From: Verrucomicrobiales bacterium
Lineage (GTDB): Bacteria; Verrucomicrobiota; Verrucomicrobiia; Verrucomicrobiales; DEV007
Length of the DNA stretch: 38,838 nt
Reading direction: 5' to 3'
Assembly: GCA_029213025.1 (NCBI GenBank)
Contig: JARGOZ010000012.1
Span: forward strand, 1-38,838
Positions within the stretch are counted from its first letter, which is position 1. Each line of letters starts with the position of its first letter. Below are positions 8,990 to 16,651 of the stretch, piece after piece. The notes beneath the pieces are model-generated. The model was not told the DNA's origin and ran no database searches. It saw only the letters and a program-made list of their open reading frames with translations. A program made the translations under genes and the position numbers.

Positions 8990-9225
8990 CAAGGGTGCTC
9001 ATCTTTATCAATTGACCACCGTCAAAGCACTGCCCGAAGCATTGAGTTTTTACGAAAAGTTGGGATTCAAAGTCTCGCACAAAGGAATGAATTTCCTTTT
9101 GTAACGTTGACTCGGTGAGTCACGACCGCAGTGTTCGATATCCTTCTTGAATTGTCCAAAGTTTCTGTAAGGTATCTTGAGCCAGAGGGTGCTCGAGAAG
9201 AAAACTGTTCGACAAAAAGCTATAT
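8990..9225. repeat. Copy 2 of the duplicated GNAT-tail/spacer segment
   Basis: The diverged second copy of 8196-8425. It brings a GNAT 3' end and the same spacer in front of the GNAT gene at 9224. The spacer may carry that gene's promoter, since it is conserved in front of both acetyltransferases. The match is imperfect, so the duplication is not recent. Confidence 0.65.
8991..9104 (+). pseudogene. GNAT C-terminal remnant (copy of 7859-8308 gene)
   Basis: Translating 8991-9104 gives KGAHLYQLTTVKALPEALSF and on to a stop, 37 residues in all, aligning without gaps to the C-terminus of the GNAT at 7859-8308 (KGAHLLQLTTDKQRPEALNF...). The first three quarters of the gene are absent; directly upstream lies the end of the RimJ/RimL-type gene. 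It is a truncated duplicate, with the downstream spacer duplicated as well. Confidence 0.88.
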
Positions 9226-9745
9226 GGAAATCCGAGAGCTCAAATCCTTTGATGCCACATCTTATCGCGAGTTACGAGTTCAAGCGTTGGCTGAATGGCC
9301 ACCAGGGTTCGGCTCACTAGTGGGAGAGGAGAAAGAAAAAGCGATGGAAGAGACCGAGAGCTTTTTGACCGGAACAACAGACAGAAAACTATTCGGGGCT
9401 TTCGCTGGCTCCATGCTTACCGGAACCGTCAGGTATTCGAGGTATTCAGGCTCTAATGAAGGGCATCGGGCCTACATCGCTGGACTTTATGTAGATCCAG
9501 GTCATCGAAGAAAAGGTGCCGGGCGAGCACTTCTCGAGAAAGCAATAGACGAATCAAAGAAAGATCAAACGATAAGAAGGATCAATCTTACAGTGGTTTC
9601 GGATCAGTCTATGGCCATCCGACTTTACCAATCCTTGGGCTTTGTTGAATGCGGAATAGACTACGAAGCGTTTTCAGCAAGAGGCCTATTCTTTGATGAA
9701 ATACTAATGACCAAACAAATCGAACGCAGTACCGGTAACAGCTAA
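9224..9745 (+). CDS. GNAT family N-acetyltransferase
   Basis: A 173-residue GNAT domain: N-terminus MEIRELKSFDATSYRELRVQ, core strand IAGLYVDPGH, CoA loop RRKGAGRALLEKA and closing MAIRLYQSLGFVECG. The reading frame is open back to 9131, but those 31 residues lie in the duplicated spacer and show no domain, so the ATG at 9224 is chosen. Substrate unknown. Confidence 0.9.
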   Translation: MEIRELKSFDATSYRELRVQALAEWPPGFGSLVGEEKEKAMEETESFLTGTTDRKLFGAFAGSMLTGTVRYSRYSGSNEGHRAYIAGLYVDPGHRRKGAGRALLEKAIDESKKDQTIRRINLTVVSDQSMAIRLYQSLGFVECGIDYEAFSARGLFFDEILMTKQIERSTGNS

Positions 9746-9782
9746 CACCGCGCCATTGCTTTGACGTTTTCCGGGAAATAGA

Positions 9783-10571
9783 ATGGACTACATCAACCTT
9801 AATAAAAGCGCCTGGGACAAAAGAACCGGCATCCATTTCGTCTCAGAAATGTATGATGTCGACGGCTTCTTAAACGGTAATACCAGTTTAAAAGAAATCG
9901 AGTTATCGGAAGTAGGTGATGTCAGCGGGAAAACGCTTCTTCACCTGCAATGCCATTTTGGCCTCGATACCCTGTCGTGGGCGAGAAAAGGCGCTGAGGT
10001 AACTGGCGTAGATTTGTCACCCGAATCGATCAGGAAAGCTAACGAACTAAAGGAAAGAGCATCCCTTGAGGGAGAATTCATCTGTTCTGATGTTTACGGC
10101 TTCGAAAAGCTTACTACTCCCAAATATGACATCGTCTTTGTTTCCTACGGTGCCTTGAACTGGCTGTCCGACCTCGATCATTGGGCAAGAATCGTCGCAA
10201 AGAGTCTAAAAGTTGGCGGCCACTTGCATTTGATCGAATTCCATCCCGCTCACAATCTGTATTGTGGCGACTCCTACTTCAGTCACAAAGAACCGGATAT
10301 CAATGAGGGTGGAGCATACACAGAAAACTGTAGTGGCGAGACGGTTAAGATGGCTACGTGGTCACATCCATTGAGTGAAGTCATAAATGCGCTGATAAAC
10401 AATGGAATCGCGATCGATCACTTGAACGAATTCCCTTTTACTCCATTCAATAACTTCGAGAATCTTGAAGAAAAGGAAAAAGGGCGATTTTACCTACAAA
10501 ATACGAAACACTCGATACCCCTGATTTTTTCAATCAAGGGGACAAAGCACTTTGCAGACAGTTCGACATGA
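9783..10571 (+). CDS. Class I SAM-dependent methyltransferase
   Basis: A 262-residue Rossmann-fold methyltransferase. Motif I is LLHLQCHFGLDTLSWA (a variant of the usual GxGxG loop, with Cys-His-Phe-Gly), motif II is VTGVDLSPESI with the acidic ribose-binding residue, and FVSYGALNWLSDLDHWA and LKVGGHLHLIEFHPAH follow as motifs IV and V/VI. It transfers a methyl group from SAM to an unidentified small molecule. The stop overlaps the start of the beta-lactamase-like gene (ATGA at 10568-10571), indicating an operon. Confidence 0.9.
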   Translation: MDYINLNKSAWDKRTGIHFVSEMYDVDGFLNGNTSLKEIELSEVGDVSGKTLLHLQCHFGLDTLSWARKGAEVTGVDLSPESIRKANELKERASLEGEFICSDVYGFEKLTTPKYDIVFVSYGALNWLSDLDHWARIVAKSLKVGGHLHLIEFHPAHNLYCGDSYFSHKEPDINEGGAYTENCSGETVKMATWSHPLSEVINALINNGIAIDHLNEFPFTPFNNFENLEEKEKGRFYLQNTKHSIPLIFSIKGTKHFADSST

Positions 10572-11590
10572 ATAAAAATTTGGATCCAAGTCCGATTCTT
10601 AAAAAGTCACTCGGTGAATTGGGGTGCAAAGGCATTCTGTTAGCTATCTCAGAAAATGGCACAATCAGGACATTCTCCGCAGGCTCGATTTTAGCTGACG
10701 ATCATGATCGACCATACTACATTTATAGCATTTCAAAGAGCTTCACTGCGGTGGCAATTATGCAGCTTTGCGAGGAACAAGGAGGGTTCCTCGATAAAAG
10801 ATTCTCGAGTTTTTTTCCAAAAACCCCAATACCACATGCCATTACGGTTCAACAGCTGCTGAATCATACCAGCGGCCTCTCGGACTACTTGTCATCTCCC
10901 AAATACCAGCAGGCACTCAACGAGCACCCTAATCAACCCTGGACATACAAGAAGCTGATGAAAATCGGGCTCGAAAAGACTCCTCTATTCGCGGCGGGAA
11001 AGGGATGGTCCTACTCGAATCCAGGCTATGGCTTATTAAAGGAATTGATCGAAAAGAAATCAGGGATGGGTTACTATGAATATCTAAAGAAAAAGATTAT
11101 CGATAAGATTGATCTGGCGGATACGAGGCCCTTTCTCAAAGCGGACGAACAACTGGATCTCTTAGAGGGTGAAGATGATTCTTTTGCAGGTGATTTCCGG
11201 CCCCAATACCAGCCCGGCTGGATTGCGACGGGTTGCCTTATTTCCACGGCGAGTGATGTGGCCCGGTTTTATGATGCTCTGTTTAGAGGAGAGCTGGTCT
11301 CTAAAGAGTCCATCGCTGAAATGGTTAAAACCGTGGATGTTTTTCCGAATCCTCCCAAAGAATCTATTCCTTCATGCGGGCTCGGTCTCTTGCATTTCAG
11401 AAATTCTCCGCTGGGTGACGCTTATGGCCATGGAGGTGGTGGCCCTGGATACACTACCTATGCAGTCCATTTTCCGAACCTTAACGAAAAGAGCGTTTCA
11501 ATCTCTCTGGTCCTGAATAGAAGCCTGCCTGAAACTCCATTTAGTTTGGCTGATGAAATTGTCAACCACTATATAGAAGCCCAAAACTGA
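10568..11590 (+). CDS. Serine hydrolase, class C beta-lactamase family
   Basis: A 340-residue protein of the beta-lactamase/D-Ala-D-Ala carboxypeptidase class C/esterase fold (PF00144-like). The three active-site elements are present: SISK (SxxK), YSN in GWSYSNPGYG, and the HGGGGPGY loop. No signal peptide is visible, which argues for a cytoplasmic esterase or amidase and against a classical periplasmic beta-lactamase. It is translationally coupled to the preceding methyltransferase. Confidence 0.9.
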   Translation: MNKNLDPSPILKKSLGELGCKGILLAISENGTIRTFSAGSILADDHDRPYYIYSISKSFTAVAIMQLCEEQGGFLDKRFSSFFPKTPIPHAITVQQLLNHTSGLSDYLSSPKYQQALNEHPNQPWTYKKLMKIGLEKTPLFAAGKGWSYSNPGYGLLKELIEKKSGMGYYEYLKKKIIDKIDLADTRPFLKADEQLDLLEGEDDSFAGDFRPQYQPGWIATGCLISTASDVARFYDALFRGELVSKESIAEMVKTVDVFPNPPKESIPSCGLGLLHFRNSPLGDAYGHGGGGPGYTTYAVHFPNLNEKSVSISLVLNRSLPETPFSLADEIVNHYIEAQN

Positions 11591-11744
11591 ATAGCATTAC
11601 CATGAGGCGTATCCCGGTTGGATTCGTTGTGAAGGCGGACTTTCGGTTACTTTTTGCGTGACCCGGATTCAAAATTGGCTACTATTTGGGAAAGAACGGA
11701 GGTGCAGCCACCGTCGTGACCAGCTTCGGACATTGTCAGAAAAA

Positions 11745-12296
11745 ATGATACACGGGGAAAATATAATATTACGAACGTTCAAAGAAAGTGACCTGGATGC
11801 CTATTCTGAGATTGTTAACGATCTATCCGGTATGACACCGTATTGGCCTGCAACTCTGCAATCAGAACCCAATTTACGAAAGGAGGTTGCCGACGGAGGT
11901 TTTTGGAAAAATGATTACAAAATATTGCTGCTGACCGACAAAGAAGGGAAATTCATTGGCGAAGTAAGCTCCTTTAAAACATCACCGAATATTAAAGGGC
12001 CTGAAGTTGCCTATCGAATTTTTCGAGAAGAAGACAAGCGGAAAGGCTATGCGACAGAGGCAATGAGACTGTTTTCAGCCTATCTCTATCACACAGATCC
12101 AACGATCCTTCGGTTAACTGCATTGTTTCGCTCTGATAATACTCCAAGTATTGGGTTGGTTGAGAAATGTGGTTACATAAAAGAAGGCACACTCAGAAAT
12201 GCTTCGATGCACGGTGGAGGACCTCATTCCTTCGAAGTGTTTTCGCTCTTAAGGGATGAGTGTCCGAAACTGGAAGATCTGCTACAGAAATCCTGA
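11745..12296 (+). CDS. GNAT N-acetyltransferase, RimJ/RimL type (paralogue of 8424)
   Basis: A 183-residue RimJ/RimL-like acetyltransferase starting MIHGENIILRTFKESDL. The CoA loop is KRKGYATEAMRLF and NTPSIGLVEKCGYIKEGTLR is the closing motif. It matches the protein at 8424-8981 along its whole length, so the two arose by duplication with about 2.8 kb of other genes now between them. The ATG at 11745 aligns with the start of the paralogue; an upstream start at 11658 would add 29 unmatched residues. Confidence 0.9.
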   Translation: MIHGENIILRTFKESDLDAYSEIVNDLSGMTPYWPATLQSEPNLRKEVADGGFWKNDYKILLLTDKEGKFIGEVSSFKTSPNIKGPEVAYRIFREEDKRKGYATEAMRLFSAYLYHTDPTILRLTALFRSDNTPSIGLVEKCGYIKEGTLRNASMHGGGPHSFEVFSLLRDECPKLEDLLQKS

Positions 12297-12341
12297 GAAC
12301 TCTCTTGGCAGCCACTATGTGGGCTCGTACTTATTCATAAA

Positions 12342-12839
12342 ATGATCACTTGCCGACGAGCAGAGACAAACGATGTAGATCTTTTCAAAAAGATCCGGAT
12401 GCGCGCACTCAGGGATAGTCCTGACGCTTTTTGTGCAACCTACGAAGCTGCCCTGAAACGAACGGAAGACTCCTGGAGGGAGCAGCTTCATTCTACGGTG
12501 TCAGGCTGTGATCGGAATACGCAGTTAGCCTTCGATGGTGACTCTTGTGTGGGGATTGCAGCACTTTTCAGAGAACCGAAATCTCCCACAGGAGACATCA
12601 TCATGATGTGGATCGATCCGATACATAGAGGTTCCGTAGCAGCAACGTTACTGGTCGCAAAATTGATTAAATGGGCCCGTGAATTCGGCTTTGAGTCGGT
12701 AGCACTCAATGTTACCGATACCAATACAAGAGCTATCAAGTTTTACCAGAACCAGGGATTTATACCAACTGGCAATGCGGTGGATATTGATTCAGAGCGG
12801 GGTCTCCGCGGAATCCGAATGGCTATGCAATTGAATTAA
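12342..12839 (+). CDS. GNAT family N-acetyltransferase with atypical CoA loop
   Basis: A 165-residue GNAT. The N-terminus (ITCRRAETNDVDLFKKIRMRALRD) and C-terminus (TRAIKFYQNQGFIPTG) are canonical, and strand 4 is IIMMWIDPIHRG. The pyrophosphate-binding loop is degenerate: RGSVAATLLVAKL replaces the usual R-G-x-G-x-G/A. Activity may therefore be reduced or the loop may bind CoA in a different way. It lies 9 bp upstream of the GrpB gene. Confidence 0.85.
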   Translation: MITCRRAETNDVDLFKKIRMRALRDSPDAFCATYEAALKRTEDSWREQLHSTVSGCDRNTQLAFDGDSCVGIAALFREPKSPTGDIIMMWIDPIHRGSVAATLLVAKLIKWAREFGFESVALNVTDTNTRAIKFYQNQGFIPTGNAVDIDSERGLRGIRMAMQLN

Positions 12840-12848
12840 TTCAAAAAA

Positions 12849-13307
12849 ATGAGAACCATCGAAGTTGTTCCCTATAATCCCAATTGGCCGGCGCTTTTCG
12901 AAGTAGAGCGACTGCAGATCTTTAAGGCGCTGGTTTCTTCTCTAATTGAGCTGGATGAAAAAGAAGCTGATCTGGTTGCGCTCGGCTACGAGGCCAAGGG
13001 TGAATTTGGTATTGAGCGCAGGCGATATTTTCAAAAAGGAGGGAATGAGCGTAGTCACCAGATTCACGCCTTTGCGACTGGCGACCCGCACGTGTTTAGG
13101 CATTTGGCGTTCAGGGACTACCTGAAGGCGCATCCTGAGATCCTAAAGGAGTATGAGACGTTGAAGATTCGAGTAGCGGAGTCTTGCGACAATGACATCG
13201 AATCTTACTGCGAAGGGAAAGACGCCTTCATAAAGAATTACGAAGCCATTGCGCTCGAGTGGGTGAACAATGCTGAACAAATCGTCGATGATAAATTTAA
13301 TCACTAA
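12849..13307 (+). CDS. GrpB/UPF0157 family protein with internal deletion
   Basis: A 152-residue protein matching the start (IEVVPYNPNWPALFEVER) and the second half (ALGYEAKGEFGIERRRYFQK, then HLAFRDYLKAHPE) of the GrpB family, a nucleotidyltransferase-like group of about 170-185 residues. The central block that normally carries the 'HIGSTSVPGLxAKPIID' signature is missing between ALVSS and LIELDEKEAD; about 30 residues have been removed in frame. Since that block holds the conserved Gly-Ser and acidic residues, the product is probably inactive or altered. The gene sits between two GNAT genes with 9- and 5-bp gaps. Confidence 0.85.
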   Translation: MRTIEVVPYNPNWPALFEVERLQIFKALVSSLIELDEKEADLVALGYEAKGEFGIERRRYFQKGGNERSHQIHAFATGDPHVFRHLAFRDYLKAHPEILKEYETLKIRVAESCDNDIESYCEGKDAFIKNYEAIALEWVNNAEQIVDDKFNH

Positions 13308-13312
13308 GAAAA

Positions 13313-14191
13313 ATGCACTACCGCCGGATTACTCCTGATGATTTGCCCTCGATCTTTGAAGTCCGGGTCAAGACATGGCATAACCCTAATGGCTCCGAGG
13401 AAATGGCCCGAATGGGAATCAACCCGGACTCTGTGCGCCAAATGTTAGAAACGACCCATCATGGCTGGCTTGCGGAGACAAATGGCGATGTCGTCGGATT
13501 TGTCATGGGCAACAAACAGACCGCCGAGATGTGGGTGATCGCTGTGTTGAAAGAGTTCGAGAATCTCGGTATAGGGAAGTCCTTGATGCGGTTGGTTGAA
13601 GACTGGCTCGTTTCCGAGGGTTGTGACAGGCTATGGCTGACGACAGATACTGATGAGAGCTACCGTGCCGTTGGCTTTTACAGACATCTTGGATGGATAG
13701 ATTGTAAGATGGAAAAAGGTGATATATTCATGACAAAGCGAAGCGACCAGGTAGTGGCTGACCAACAAGCCGCCCGCTGTGGCTATAGAGCCGCAATCAA
13801 ACTGGACGATAAAATCGAACATCACGAAGTGATCGATCAGTATCGCGCTAATGGCTGGTCATCTGCTGATAAACCTACTGAACTTTTAGGAGCTTTGCGC
13901 AATTCTCATTCTCTTGTGACAGCCAGAATTGACTCAAAACTGGTTGGGATAGGAAACGCTATTTCCGATGGCTACCTTGTTGTCTATTATCCGCATCTGC
14001 TGGTTCACCCCGACCACCAGGGGCAAGGCATCGGCAGGGCAATGATGGAGTGTCTTCAAACGCGCTATGCAGGCTTTCATCAACAGATGCTGACTGCAGA
14101 CGGAAAGGCCATAGAATTCTATAAACAGCTTGGATTTAGCAAGGCGGGACAAACAGAATCAATGTGGATCTACTCAGGAACAGAGCACTAA
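13313..14191 (+). CDS. Tandem double-GNAT acetyltransferase
   Basis: A 292-residue fusion of two GNAT domains. Domain 1 (about 1-145) has the loop NLGIGKSLMRLVE and ends YRAVGFYRHLGWIDC. Domain 2 (about 155-292) has QGQGIGRAMMECL and ends AIEFYKQLGFSKAGQ. Domain 1 has the more complete N-terminus; domain 2 has the better CoA loop. The joint at about 145-160 contains no obvious stop or frameshift scar. Both domains may work, or one may only bind substrate. Confidence 0.9.
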   Translation: MHYRRITPDDLPSIFEVRVKTWHNPNGSEEMARMGINPDSVRQMLETTHHGWLAETNGDVVGFVMGNKQTAEMWVIAVLKEFENLGIGKSLMRLVEDWLVSEGCDRLWLTTDTDESYRAVGFYRHLGWIDCKMEKGDIFMTKRSDQVVADQQAARCGYRAAIKLDDKIEHHEVIDQYRANGWSSADKPTELLGALRNSHSLVTARIDSKLVGIGNAISDGYLVVYYPHLLVHPDHQGQGIGRAMMECLQTRYAGFHQQMLTADGKAIEFYKQLGFSKAGQTESMWIYSGTEH

Positions 14192-14205
14192 CAAACAGAC
14201 ATAAA

Positions 14206-14694
14206 ATGAAACACCAATGGCTGCTCAGAGAATGCACAAGTAACGACCAGGATTTTCTTTGGGAAATGCTTTACGAGGCCTTGTGGGATGCTCCAAACGA
14301 AAGGCGGAGGCCGCGCAGTGTGTTGCAGGAACCAGCGATACGGCGATTCGTCGAATACTGGGGTAGGCCTGAGGATTACGGTTTAATTGCTTATAAGGAG
14401 GATGGAACAGAAGTGGGGGCTATCTGGACACGGTTGGATGGATATGATCGTTCGGATGGCTTCGGATGCGGCTACCCATGTATCGGCATAGCAGTTGTTG
14501 ACTCGTATCAAGGTAAAGGACTCGGTAAAGCTTTGCTAGGACATCTGATAACCTCCCTCCGTGGCCGGGCAGATGGACTACGTCTGGGAGTGAATCCAAT
14601 GAACACACCGGCGATTGCCCTTTACCGGAAATTCGGATTTACAGAATATGCTACTGGAGGCGGGAACTACCCACAAATGAAACTATCCATTTAA
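14206..14694 (+). CDS. GNAT family N-acetyltransferase
   Basis: A 162-residue GNAT with CoA loop QGKGLGKALLGHL and closing TPAIALYRKFGFTEYATGG. The N-terminus (LLRECTSNDQDFLWEMLYEA) matches a common environmental GNAT subgroup. The ATG at 14206 is 14 bp after the preceding stop; a start at 14164 would overlap the double-GNAT gene. Likely part of the same transcript as 12342-14191. Confidence 0.9.
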   Translation: MKHQWLLRECTSNDQDFLWEMLYEALWDAPNERRRPRSVLQEPAIRRFVEYWGRPEDYGLIAYKEDGTEVGAIWTRLDGYDRSDGFGCGYPCIGIAVVDSYQGKGLGKALLGHLITSLRGRADGLRLGVNPMNTPAIALYRKFGFTEYATGGGNYPQMKLSI

Positions 14695-14729
14695 TCTAAA
14701 CTTGATTTCAATCTGCTCCGTGTGCCCAC

Positions 14730-15218
14730 ATGAATTGCCTAATCTGCAACCGCATTGAACAAATTCGAACCAGGAGCAATCGTCATTTTGTTGCTGAACT
14801 TGAAACAGGATTTGTGGTATTAGGGGATTATCAGTTTTTCCGAGGTTATACTCTTTTTTTGGCAAAGCAGCATGCCGCTGAGCTTCATGAACTGCAATCT
14901 TCGGTGAAAGAACGTTTTCTGATCGAGATGAGTTGGGTTGCTGAGGCGGTATATAAAGCTTTCTCGCCTGTCAAACTGAACTATGAATGCCTGGGCAATG
15001 CGGAACCTCATTTACACTGGCATATTTTCCCCCGTCACAGTGATGATCCGAGCCCCGGCACATCATCCTGGAAAGTTGATCGTGCGATTCGATATGATGA
15101 GGGCAACAAGTTAACTGCAGCGGATTTAATTTGGATGCGAAGAGACATTCTGGAAGCTCTTGAGAAAATTGAAGGAATTTCTATTCTATCGACATGGCAG
15201 TCCGACACCTCGAAGTGA
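14730..15218 (+). CDS. HIT family hydrolase
   Basis: A 162-residue histidine-triad protein. The signature is HLHWHIFPR (HxHxH), and an N-terminal CLIC pair resembles the zinc-site cysteines of some HIT hydrolases. The strand-rich region FVVLGDYQFFRGYTLFLAK is also typical. HIT enzymes hydrolyse nucleoside phosphoramidates or dinucleoside polyphosphates. Its position among GNAT and S66 genes is noteworthy because HIT, GNAT and S66 enzymes can each inactivate microcin-C-like peptide nucleotides. Start ATG at 14730. Confidence 0.93.
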   Translation: MNCLICNRIEQIRTRSNRHFVAELETGFVVLGDYQFFRGYTLFLAKQHAAELHELQSSVKERFLIEMSWVAEAVYKAFSPVKLNYECLGNAEPHLHWHIFPRHSDDPSPGTSSWKVDRAIRYDEGNKLTAADLIWMRRDILEALEKIEGISILSTWQSDTSK

Positions 15219-15314
15219 ATCTTTTTAGATTGCTCTCCTCCGAGTTTAGAGTTCATTCGAGGGAGAAATGTATCCTACGTTTAAGAGTTCTCTGCGATCC
15301 GAATGGGTTATCTT

Positions 15315-16547
15315 CTATCTGTGGATATATTCGGCGCGGGGCCTGAGCAATCCGGGACTGGTTCGTTGTTCGAGAATATGGGCGATCCAGCCCGCCATTC
15401 GGCCTATCATAAACACGCTGGATGCCTTTGCCGGGGGCAGTTTCATCGCTGTGACAAGCATCGCCAGCCCCATATCGAGAGTCGGTTTGAAAAGGCCGGC
15501 CTGTTCCATAGTATCAACGACATTACATAGATGGGCGACGTCTACGGACTTCGGAGCAAGGTGTACTGCTGCGTCCCTTAGCGGTTGGTAGCGGGGATCG
15601 CCGGATGGGTATAGCTTGTGACCGAAGCCAGGTAGTAACTCGCCTCTTGCAAGACGCTCTCTGACTACAGTAGCGGCATCCCCTTGTGTATTGATTTCCT
15701 TTAGTAAGGCAAGAACTCTACCCACGGCTTGCCCGTGTTTCGGGCCGGAATACGCACCAAGTGCTGAACTGAGACATGAGTAGAGATCCGCCCCGGTTGA
15801 CGCAGCGATTCGCGCCGCAAACGTTGAGGCATTTAGCTCGTGTTCGGCGCATAGAATCATTGCGGTATCGAGCGCGTTAGTCATGGCTTCTTCCAGTAGA
15901 CCGAGTGCCATTCCTAGAACTTTTGATATTTGCGGCTGGTGCATCGATTCGTTCATTAGTGACCGGGATTCCGGTAGGGCGACGCTTGCAGCGATGACGC
16001 GAATAATACGCCTGGCTCTTTCCCATTCCTTTTCTATAGACATTAGATGACGATCGGGATCGCAAGCTGCCATATAGGGCAACATCATAGCGGCCGTCGT
16101 CGGAAAAGGGCAATCGGAAGGTAACGCTTCGCAGGGGAAATTTTCAGAAATGGCTGCCCGCACCCATTCCGGGTCTTCCTCCGGCAGATTTCCGGACCAT
16201 AACAACTCGGCGGCGCTTTCATATCTGCGATGATTTTCAATCAAAGTGAGAGGCGAAATCCCACGATAGGTTAACGTCTCGTCTTCACTGATGGCACTGA
16301 TGGAGGTCTGAATGACCGGCTGCCCCCAAGTGAGAGCTTCGGCAGCTGCGGGGCCGTGCCCCGCCCGGGCGTCGGCTTTTTGCTTGAGGCGCATGACATC
16401 GGCGGTCAGATAGCGGCTCTTTTTTCTGCCCCGGGTTTCCTTTCGAACCAGACCCCGGCTGACGTAGCTGTAAAGCGTCGCCGGTTTTATATCGAGAATC
16501 CGGCAGACATCAGCTGCCGGAATGAAGGTTGGATATTGATTGTTCAA
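15315..16547 (-). CDS. Citrate synthase-like protein with N-terminal HTH domain
   Basis: A 410-residue protein. Residues about 8-50 (FIPAADVCRILDIKPATLYS, then YVSRGLVRKE) form a MerR/excisionase-type winged helix-turn-helix; the remainder is a citrate synthase fold. Active-site positions are kept: His in EHELNASTFAAR, His in GFGHKLYPSGDPR, and Asp in PTLDMGLAML. The start is TTG at 16547, directly after an in-frame TGA, and no later start keeps the HTH. The protein is divergent from a second citrate synthase at 16652. HTH-fused citrate synthases beside a plain one are known in other bacteria; it may regulate the pair, form a mixed enzyme, or both. Confidence 0.93.
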   Translation of the reverse strand: MNNQYPTFIPAADVCRILDIKPATLYSYVSRGLVRKETRGRKKSRYLTADVMRLKQKADARAGHGPAAAEALTWGQPVIQTSISAISEDETLTYRGISPLTLIENHRRYESAAELLWSGNLPEEDPEWVRAAISENFPCEALPSDCPFPTTAAMMLPYMAACDPDRHLMSIEKEWERARRIIRVIAASVALPESRSLMNESMHQPQISKVLGMALGLLEEAMTNALDTAMILCAEHELNASTFAARIAASTGADLYSCLSSALGAYSGPKHGQAVGRVLALLKEINTQGDAATVVRERLARGELLPGFGHKLYPSGDPRYQPLRDAAVHLAPKSVDVAHLCNVVDTMEQAGLFKPTLDMGLAMLVTAMKLPPAKASSVFMIGRMAGWIAHILEQRTSPGLLRPRAEYIHR

Positions 16548-16551
16548 TCAA
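16536..16551. promoter_or_regulatory. Palindromic operator candidate, site 1
   Basis: TTGATTG-TT-CAATCAA, 7-bp arms around 2 bp. It covers the TTG start codon of the HTH-citrate synthase (16545-16547), so a bound protein would block its expression. A second site with the same TTGATTGTT-AATCAA core lies 76 bp away. The HTH-citrate synthase is the obvious candidate ligand. Confidence 0.6.
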
Positions 16552-16611
16552 GATTTACAGGTTCAGATCTAACTATAAAATTAGGCATCTTTGCAAACAT
16601 TCAAATCAAAC

Positions 16612-16628
16612 ATTGATTGTTAATCAAT
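16612..16628. promoter_or_regulatory. Palindromic operator candidate, site 2
   Basis: ATTGATT-GTT-AATCAAT, 7-bp arms around 3 bp, 24-40 bp upstream of the ATG of the second citrate synthase. It shares TTGATTGTT and AATCAA with site 1. The two sites are further bracketed by an inverted pair, TTTACAGGTT at 16554-16563 and AACCTGTAAA at 16638-16647, giving the whole divergent region a mirror arrangement. Confidence 0.6.
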
Positions 16629-16651
16629 ATCTAAATCAACCTGTAAAATCC

